NCBI RefSeq assembly: GCF_037893015.1 | Contig: NC_133666.1 | Span: 1,054,001-1,118,000 of the forward strand | Source of the DNA: Macrotis lagotis | Lineage: Eukaryota; Chordata; Mammalia; Peramelemorphia; Peramelidae | Reading direction: 5' to 3' | DNA: 64,000 nt | Shown: positions 57,175-64,000 of the stretch, one piece after another | Numbering within the stretch: the stretch's first letter is position 1 | How the letters are laid out: each line of letters begins with the position of its first letter | Translations under genes and position numbers: made by a program | The notes under the pieces: generated by a model | The model's database searches: none | The model's input: the letters and a program-made list of their open reading frames with translations, nothing else | What the model was told of the DNA's origin: nothing

Positions 57175-57600
57175 AAGAAGATTCACTCATCAACCCACCC
57201 ATGTAACTCAACTCCTAGAAAAACTGCTCATGCTGTTACCTCTGTTTGCCTCATCTCTCACTCCTTAGGCCCTCACCATCTATCTTTTGACCTCACCACC
57301 AAGAAACCATTGCTATTTCCAAAGCACCTGGAAAACCTCACTGACCAATTTAATGTCTTCTCAATCTTCATTCTCATAATTTTCACAATGTCTCCTTTCA
57401 GAGTTTCCCTGTTGCCTTGTGGTTCTCTTACCTGTCTACTACTCCTCAGTTTCCTTTGCTGGATTATCATTCATATAATACACTCCGACTGTGAATGGAT
57501 CCTACAGTTCTGGCCCAATCCTTCTTCTCCCTAAATTTTCTCTTACCCATGGGTTTATCTCTATGAAGATGACTCCCAGATCACTGTAGCTACAGGCCTT
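57175..57600 (+). mobile_element. L2-like LINE fragment (reverse transcriptase region)
   Basis: 'ttaatgtcttctcaatcttc', 'ttacctgtctactactcctc', 'cccatgggtttatctctatg', then 'aagatgactcccagatcact' parallels the L2 RT region. It is heavily decayed. Confidence 0.5.
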
Positions 57601-57784
57601 GTCTTCTGGGTCCCAGGTCTACATCAACTGTAAAGTGAGGTGGTTGTCCAGTAGAGACAACATTCTGGACTACCTGCACACCAACTGTAGCATAACCCTG
57701 AAATTCTCAACAAGAGAGACGCTCTAATAAGTGACTTTTTCCATGCCAGAGATAGATACCCAGAAGTCAGTTAGCAGGCCAGGG

Positions 57785-58351
57785 TGTTAACCTTAATTAT
57801 TTTAGGCTAAGAATGAAATAACAAAAAAGGCTAGTTTAGCCATGAAGTTTTATTTTTTAAGGTGTCACCTAGAAACCCATGGATGGAAGACTTCATTGAA
57901 GATATCCATCCTTAGGGGCAGCTAGGTGACACAGTGGATCGCCTTGGAGTCAGGAGGGCCTGAGTTCAAATACGGCCTCAGGCACTTCATAATGGTCTAG
58001 CAGTGTGACCTTGGGTAAGTCACAACCCCATTGGTTTAAATAAATAACATTTAAAAAATATCCATCCTGATACAAAGTTTTGGAGGCATTTTATTCAGAA
58101 AGGACAATCATAAAACTAAGTTAAGCAACCAATGAGATTTCACAGAGATTACATAATTATACATGATGATCCTCTCATAAGTTTGGTTCAAGCTTCTATT
58201 GATAAGGATTCCACTTGGGCTGGAAAGGGAATGTTTATCAAAATAGGGTTTTTCTCTCTCTTCATCCAAGATATCTCTTATCGTGTGATTTGTCAACTCA
58301 GGTAAAGGAATTTGTTGGTGCTCTTACAAACTTGACCAAGTAGTACTGACA
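57785..58351 (-). mobile_element. Solo LTR (LTR group A) with nested SINE
   Basis: The minus strand begins 'TGTCAGTACTACTTGG' and ends 'AAGGTTAACA', with a 'caatagaagcttg' block and 'aataaaacttcatgg' near its end. Without the SINE it is about 420 bp, the same as the copy at 50.93 kb. No internal genes adjoin. It is an old retroviral fossil. Confidence 0.65.
57913..58057 (+). mobile_element. Short CORE-SINE nested in the LTR
   Basis: Flanked by 'atatccatcct' at 57,902-57,912 and 58,058-58,068. Confidence 0.95.
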
Positions 58352-58460
58352 CAGGTCAGTAGTATAAAAATTGGTATGGATCTAGAGATGTCCCCAAAGA
58401 AGGTGAGAGTAACCCTGTAACAAAGGGGAAAAATAGATTTTCTTCAAGACTACATCAATA

Positions 58461-58602
58461 GGGGCTGCTAGGTGGAGCAGTGGATAGAGCACCAGCCCTG
58501 GAGTCAGGAGGACCTGAGTTCAAATCTGACCTCAGACACTTAATAATTACTTAGCTGTGTGACCTTGGGCAAGCCACTTAACCCCATTGCTTTGCAAAAA
58601 AA
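58461..58602 (+). mobile_element. Short CORE-SINE
   Basis: Full-length, from 'ggggctgctaggtggagcag' to 'gctttgcaaaaaaa'. The flanks 'gactacatcaat' and 'gactctatcaat' form a probable target duplication. Confidence 0.95.
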
Positions 58603-58860
58603 GACTCTATCAATGCCCAAGAAAAATGAAGCAAAAGATAAAAATTGAAATAAAATAGCTGATAAAAAGAATTAGAAGAAAATAAATAGCTTGGAAGAGA
58701 AAATGGTAAATGAGACCCAAAGAACAAATACAAAAAATGGTAAATGAGACCCAAAGAACAAATACAAAAAAACAAACAAAAATCTACTCCATTAGGCAGC
58801 AAGAAATATTAGAAATATTAGATTAGAAAGCATGGAAAAATGGAAACCATCTCTTATTTA
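58603..58860 (+). mobile_element. L1 ORF1-like coiled-coil fragment with tandem duplication
   Basis: Lysine/glutamate-rich reading such as 'LEEKMVNETQRTNTK' resembles an L1/HAL1 ORF1 coiled coil. A 34-bp unit is exactly duplicated (58,701-58,734 and 58,735-58,768). Confidence 0.5.
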
Positions 58861-58926
58861 AAAAAAAAACAACTGGTTTTAATTAATAAAAACAACAGGT
58901 CAAGGAGATCATTTGAGACCCAACAG

Positions 58927-59134
58927 AGAGTGGTGGTACATGCTTATAATTGTAAATCTGTCGCTAATTTGATGAGACTCTAGAAGCAGGAGGCTACCAG
59001 GCTGTTTAAGGAGGGGAAAACTGATCCAAATCAGAAACAGGACATGTAAAAGTTTCCATACTAAGCAGTGGTGGAACCAGGCCTGTAAGAGGCCACCTTA
59101 CTTCCAACTTGGGCAATATAGGGAGACCCAGGTC
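58927..59134 (+). pseudogene. RN7SL: 7SL (SRP) RNA pseudogene, internally deleted
   Basis: 7SL RNA is the scaffold of the signal recognition particle. The plus strand starts like 7SL ('gtggtggtacatgcttataa', cf. 'GGTGGCGCGTGCCTGTAGTC'). It skips roughly 80-100 bases and then continues to the 3' end: 'ctaccaggctgtttaaggag', 'atccaaatcagaaacaggac', 'actaagcagtggtggaacca' and 'cttgggcaatatagggagac' correspond in order to the 7SL S-domain and the closing Alu-domain strand. Divergence is too high for a working RNA. An A-rich/(ATC)n stretch follows, as expected of a retroposed copy. It is not part of a SINE family here: I see only one copy. Confidence 0.85.
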
Positions 59135-59292
59135 CAAAATCATCATCATCATCATCATTGGACTTCGTGAAAACTATGGACATTATATTACATAGACAAA
59201 AAACCTAGGCATTATATTTCAAAAATATAATAAATTAAAACTTCCCAGCTGTATTAGAACATAAGCCAAAGAGAAGCTAGAAAGAAATCAAC

Positions 59293-59440
59293 GGGGCGGC
59301 TAGGTGGCATAGTGGATAGAGCACTGGCCCTGGAGTCAGGAGTACCTGGGTTCAAATCCAGTCTCAGACATTTAATAATTACCTAGCTGTGTGGCCTTGG
59401 GCAAGCTACTTATCCCCATTGCCTTGCAAAAGCCTAAAAA
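59293..59440 (+). mobile_element. Short CORE-SINE
   Basis: From 'ggggcggctaggtggcatag' to 'gccttgcaaaagcctaaaaa'. Confidence 0.95.
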
Positions 59441-60849
59441 TATCATCCCCAAAATCCAGAGTTCTCATATCAAAGAAAAATACTACAAGCATTCGGGAAG
59501 AAGAAAGTCACATAGCAAGGAAGTGAGAGAAATGAATGAATAATAACCAATGATTTGGGGAGATCCAGAGTTCCCTCTTTTTCTAAAGTCCTAGTTTTTA
59601 AAGTTCAATCTCTTGAAGGACATTGCCGATTATGAGATTGAACAAACTTTCTTGTTCATACCCCGGTTAGGACAGTCAGTTATTGTACTCTGCTCAGGGA
59701 GAAGAGGGCAATAAACTCTTAGAACAGATTGTCCAAAGCTGGGGTTTAACTTAAGAAGTAAATGACTTAGAGTTCAGGTCTAGTCCCTCACTATAATATT
59801 CACTCTCGCATTAATTGTTAACCAATCAAAGTTGATTGCCGTCCTTTTGAACACTCCTCCTCCAAGAAGTGGAATATCAGCCTTGAACCTACTAGAGAGA
59901 TGGCAAAATGACCATCTTTTTATTAAAATGCTGGCATTATTAATAACATTATTAAATGACCCAGAAATTACATTGCTCGAATCTTTTTGAACACAGCAGA
60001 GCCATTGTCAGGATGACACAAGACCTCGTAGATTCTACTCAAAATGAAAGACAATCTTGTAATACTCTATTTCAAAAAGACAAAAGATAGAAGTTTACAA
60101 CCGAGAATAACTTAATTTGGGAAGCTGATGATAATCCTACAGGGATAGAAAAATACATCAGCCAAAAAGAGCAGAGCTAAACCTAGAAACAGAAATTTAT
60201 TTGAGTAATTAGAAGGACCTGTTTGATGATGTAGTGTTAATAGTCTAAGAAGTCCTTCACAACTTTAATGTCTATGAAGGATATTAAGGAAGTTAACTAA
60301 GAAAAACAGAAATTCTTGGATGTATTGGTTCTATGTTGAGTTTGCAGAGTGAGAAGAGAGAGGTGAGTAAATGGAATATACAATCTTTTTATCTTTAATT
60401 TTTTTCTAGGTAGTCTTATGAAAAATTCATTTTTTTTCTCTTTGCTATAGAGTTATCATCTTCTTTGGGGAGATCTCTAGATCTACAATAATTTTTATAT
60501 TCATTGGTGTTTTATTAACTCATTCCAAAGAAGAAGGGAGTCAAATTTGCTTTTTGTCATAATTGGAATATATGAAGAAGAGGTTGGGGAAAGTAGGCAA
60601 GAAAGATAACTTCACTGTGATGGGAAATGAGTAACAGAGGGTTGAACACACACACAATCTGATGGAGAAAGATATCTCCAAAGGAAAATAAGCAGGTATG
60701 TGCTGGGGGTGGTAGATTTAGAGGTATTACAAGGGAGGATAACACCAGATAGTGAACACTTAAAAGCAATACAAATTTCCTCACCCTCAAGGGGAGAATT
60801 AAAAGAGTAAAAAAGCAAAGCAAAGAACTAGAACCTACAGTAGTTCTAT
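59441..60849. other. Anonymous AT-rich sequence
   Basis: No gene is recognised. 59,570-59,960 has a CCAAT box and 'caataaac'-type motifs and could be another old LTR, but no second copy in the window supports this. Confidence 0.4.
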
Positions 60850-61123
60850 AAAATGGAGAATGAATGGCTAAACAAATTATGATATATGAATAATATATGA
60901 ACATATATTTGGCATATGAATGTGTCATATTATTGTGCCATAATAAATAAAGACAATTACAGATAATAATAGGTAGTATGAACTGCTGTAGAGGGAAGAG
61001 AGAAGAACCAGAAGAGCAATAACACTGTAATTAAAAAAAAAACTGTGAAAGACTTGAAAACTCTGTATATTGGCCATCTGCTATGACCTACTTCCCGAAA
61101 AAGATGATATCCTCAAGAGGCCA
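60850..61123 (+). mobile_element. Old L1 3'-end fragment
   Basis: 'aatggctaaacaaattatga', 'tattattgtgccataataaa', then 'gaagaaccagaagagcaata' follows the end of ORF2 in an older L1 family. Confidence 0.6.
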
Positions 61124-61553
61124 AAAGAATTATTTGAAATCTTGCTGCTCATCCTTATAAAGCAATAATATTCCATTAAATTCATATGCCATAACTTGTT
61201 CAACCATTCCCCAAAGGATAGGCATCACCTCAATTTACGATTCTTTGCCACCACAAAAAGAGCTGCTGTGAACATTTTTGTATGTATGGGTCTTTTCCTG
61301 TTTTGTGATCTCTTTGGAATACAGACCTAGTACAGAGCCTGTATCAAAGTGTACCACAGTTCTATAATGGGTATAATTCCAAATTATTCTCCAGACAAGT
61401 TGGATCAGTTCACAACTCCACCAATACATTAATGTCCCAGTTTTCCCACATCCCCTCCAACACTGATCATTTCCTTTTTCTGTCATATTACCCAATTTGA
61501 CAAGTGTGAGGAGGTACTCAGAGTTGTTTCAATTTCTCTAATTAATAGTGAGT
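61124..61553 (-). mobile_element. Inverted 5' part of a twin-primed L1
   Basis: The minus strand encodes the late ORF2 region, including 'CWRGCGKTGTLMYWWSCELI', and continues to the 'taatggaatattattgctt' stretch. The next segment on the plus strand picks up almost exactly where this one stops in L1 order. Confidence 0.7.
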
Positions 61554-61960
61554 TAGAAATGAACTGATGCTTAGTGAAGTGAGCAGAACCAAGAGAACAT
61601 TGTACACATTGACGCTATGTGCTGATCAACTATGATAGGTTTAACTTTTCTCAGTAATACAGCAATCAGGCAATTCAAAAAGACCTGTGATGGCATAGGC
61701 CATCCACATCCTGAAAAAGAACTGTGTGATCTGAATGCAGATCAAAGCATGCCATTGTCACCTTTTTAATTTAGTTTTTTGCTTTTCCTTTCTTGAGGTT
61801 TCCCCCCTTTTGTTCTGACTCTTCTTTCCCAAGCATGTCCAATATGGAAACATGTGTAACACGATCAGATTACTTGCTCTCCTAGAATGGGGAGGAGGAA
61901 GAGAACTTGACAAAAATCGAAGTGGAAAAGTTTTATCTACATATAATTGGAAAAACAAAT
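61554..61960 (+). mobile_element. 3' part of a twin-primed L1
   Basis: Plus-strand L1 3' end: 'gaactgatgcttagtgaagt', 'catccacatcctgaaaaaga', 'tgaatgcagatcaaagcatg', 'catgtccaatatggaaacat', then an A-rich end near 61,960. Confidence 0.75.
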
Positions 61961-62617
61961 TTCAAGCAAGTCAAAGGTTATTTTTTTAAAAAGCGATTTG
62001 TTTTTGCATTTTACCTCTATGTGGATTCATTGTGCTTGATTCTGGTTATGTGTTGCAATGTTTTTCTTTCATTTCTCTTAGTTTTTTAAACAGTGTAGAG
62101 GTGGGGAGTGGAGATGGGGAAGTGGATTTAGAAGGACACAAAGGACAGTAGAGATTTGTGATTTCACATGTAATTAAGTATAGGACATTTTGCTGGTGAC
62201 TCATAATTGGTAGAGAGACTGAGGTAACTTCAGAGTTTCTTGGGAGAGGCATTTTAAGAGGCATTCCTCTTAATTTAAACTTATTTTGGGGATAGGGCTT
62301 ATTATTATGAACATCCTAAAAAAATGATGCCAGGGTTTATTTTCTGGTTAGGTCTTATTTGCAGGGAAATCTGGCCTAGCACCCATAGTCATCCCCGAGG
62401 ACAGAAATCAACTTCCTTCATAACCACTGGCAACACACGCTGGCCACTATCAGTGAGGTGGGCATAGGAGCCTTCATATTTTCCCATTTATGAAGAGAGC
62501 TCAACCATCCTTCCAAAGACCCAGGTTGGCAACTTGAGGCCCAATCTGGTCTCCTCACTCAAGGACTTTATATATTGAACTAGTCATTAGGTCTTGTGGG
62601 TTTTTGTCTCCATATCT

Positions 62618-62620
<3 letters not shown>
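61961..62620. other. Anonymous sequence
   Basis: No gene or named repeat is recognised. Confidence 0.5.
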
Positions 62621-62669
<49 letters not shown>

Positions 62670-62698
62670 TGTGTGTCTGTGTCTGTGTGTGTGTGTGT
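62621..62698 (+). repeat. (GT)n microsatellite
   Basis: About 78 bases of GT with a few interruptions. It pairs with the CA run 65 bases downstream. Confidence 0.98.
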
Positions 62699-62762
62699 AT
62701 TTCACTTTCTTTCCACTCAATCACCATCTTAACTCAGGCCTCATCTGGCTATTGCAACAGTC

Positions 62763-62765
<3 letters not shown>

Positions 62766-62808
<43 letters not shown>

Positions 62809-62820
62809 TATTCACACACA
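62766..62820 (+). repeat. (CA)n microsatellite
   Basis: About 38 pure bases and then an imperfect extension. It is inverted relative to the GT run upstream. Confidence 0.98.
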
Positions 62821-63882
62821 TGACCACCAAAAATCCTTAGCAATAGCACATTTGTCCCAGATTGAGTCTCGAATGATGATATCAATAACTAACTATAATG
62901 GTAATGACATATTCTCTCAATTGATCCTGACATTTGCCCAGCCCCAACAATAACCCTGGTGGGAGAATATGGTTCCCTCTTTTTTGTGGCAGCTCAGCTC
63001 ATTGTCTGCCTTCCACCTCTTCCACTGACCTGCACTACTGACCCTCTCTGTTGCCTGGGGTAGTAGGGTGGGCAAAGGCCTGTATCAGTTGACAGTAAAA
63101 GAATCTGATTCCTCCAAACATGGCAGATCATACTCACACTGGTTTATTCTCTGGGTCCTACTGGAGATGGGTTGGCAAGGGCAGAAGGAGTCCAAAGCAG
63201 GAGTCTCTCTTTCTCTTCTATGTTACTAATTGGTCACAGAAAGAGGGAACCAGAGCATAGTATCATCAGGGCACCATCTTGGATCTCCAAGATTTCATAT
63301 CTCAGGGTCTCAGTTTCTTCATCTGCAAAATGAGTTGATTGGACCAGATGGCCCAGGAAGTCCATTTCTGTATCTAGTGTATATTTGAATAAGCCAAACA
63401 AGGACAATAGGAAAGACAGGAGACCCAAAGAGAGAAGAGGAACAGAGAGAGAAGGGGAACAGATAGGCAAAGAGAGACAGAGAACAGAAGGGCAAATAGA
63501 GACAGGATGGCTCACCTACAGAGCAATGGAACCCAGGGAGACATGGTGGGGGTGGAGTGAAAAGAGAGGTGCACATGGATTTGGGGGTCACAGAGAAGAG
63601 AGAAACAGAAAAGACAAGGAGCACACAAAGAACAAAGACAGACAAAGCTCGAGTGGGCCTGTTGAGAGGGGAAACATCTCAAGGAGAGAAGGAGGACACA
63701 GAGGGGAGAAAGCCAGTCAGAGAGACATGGGAAAGACCTAGAGAAGAGAAGGGGTTCAGAGAGAGGAGAGGGACACATGGAAGGAAAGACTTCACAGACT
63801 GAGAAAAAAGAAGAAGAAATAGAGCTAGGAAGGGGACAGAGAGAAAAAGATACAGAGTTAGAGTCAGGACACATAGTTGTGG
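62821..63882. other. Anonymous sequence, purine-rich in its second half
   Basis: 63,295-63,365 ('cagtttcttcatctgcaaaa') is a MIR-like core. 63,400-63,860 is G/A-rich, with loosely repeated 'gagacagag' and 'agaaaag' units and unconvincing open frames. Confidence 0.5.
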
Positions 63883-64000
63883 GAGGAGCTGGGTGGTACA
63901 GTGGATAGAGTGTCAAGCCTGAATCAAGAAGATCTGAGGTCAAATCTGGCCTCAGATACTTAACTAAGTAACTCTGGGCGAGAGGCTTTACCTCTGTCTG
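63883..64000 (+). mobile_element. MAR1-type CORE-SINE, cut by the window end
   Basis: 'gaggagctgggtggtacagt', then 'ctcagatacttaactaagta', then 'ctctgggcgagaggcttta' is the head half of a MAR1 copy. Confidence 0.8.

Overview
The window is mammalian nuclear DNA, almost certainly from a marsupial. The main evidence is about thirty copies of a short SINE with a poly-A tail, several longer MAR1-type CORE-SINEs, marsupial-type L1 and RTE-like LINEs, and an AT-rich, CpG-poor background. From memory, the wording of the short SINE tail fits a didelphid opossum such as Monodelphis better than the Australian WSINE1 consensus. That last step is inference. There are no bacterial features, no CRISPR array and no tRNA gene.

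Only three host-derived loci are recognisable. (1) 10.35-11.9 kb is a processed pseudogene of glutamine synthetase (GLUL) with several disabling lesions. (2) 45.7-48.3 kb is an intronless MRG-domain gene of the MORF4L1/MRG15 family with an unbroken reading frame, a CpG-rich 5' end and a polyadenylation signal. It is the only convincing candidate for a live protein-coding gene here. (3) 58.93-59.13 kb is a degenerate 7SL (signal recognition particle) RNA pseudogene.

Everything else is mobile DNA, simple repeats or anonymous sequence. 1-10 kb: old L1, L3/CR1-like and RTE-like fragments, an L1 5'UTR/ORF1 fragment and SINEs. 10-20 kb: the GLUL pseudogene, LTR remnants, SINEs and purine/pyrimidine microsatellites. 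20-32 kb: old solo-LTR-like copies, a 430-bp pyrimidine tract, SINE clusters, and two L1 3' ends tail to tail with a clear 13-bp target duplication. 32-41 kb: L1 fragments and a nearly 3.3-kb full-length element that carries an L1-type 5'UTR and ORF1 but no ORF2 (HAL1-like), with SINE-derived modules inside it. 41.3-45.5 kb: a 5'-truncated L1 with recognisable endonuclease and reverse transcriptase, ending just upstream of the MRG gene. 48-64 kb: a target site hit repeatedly by SINEs, CA-rich simple DNA, LTR copies, the 7SL pseudogene, a twin-primed L1 and an inverted GT/CA microsatellite pair.

The window shows no operon-like cooperation between genes. Its interest lies in the divergent MRG retrogene and in the layered insertion history, which can be read from target-site duplications at several loci.
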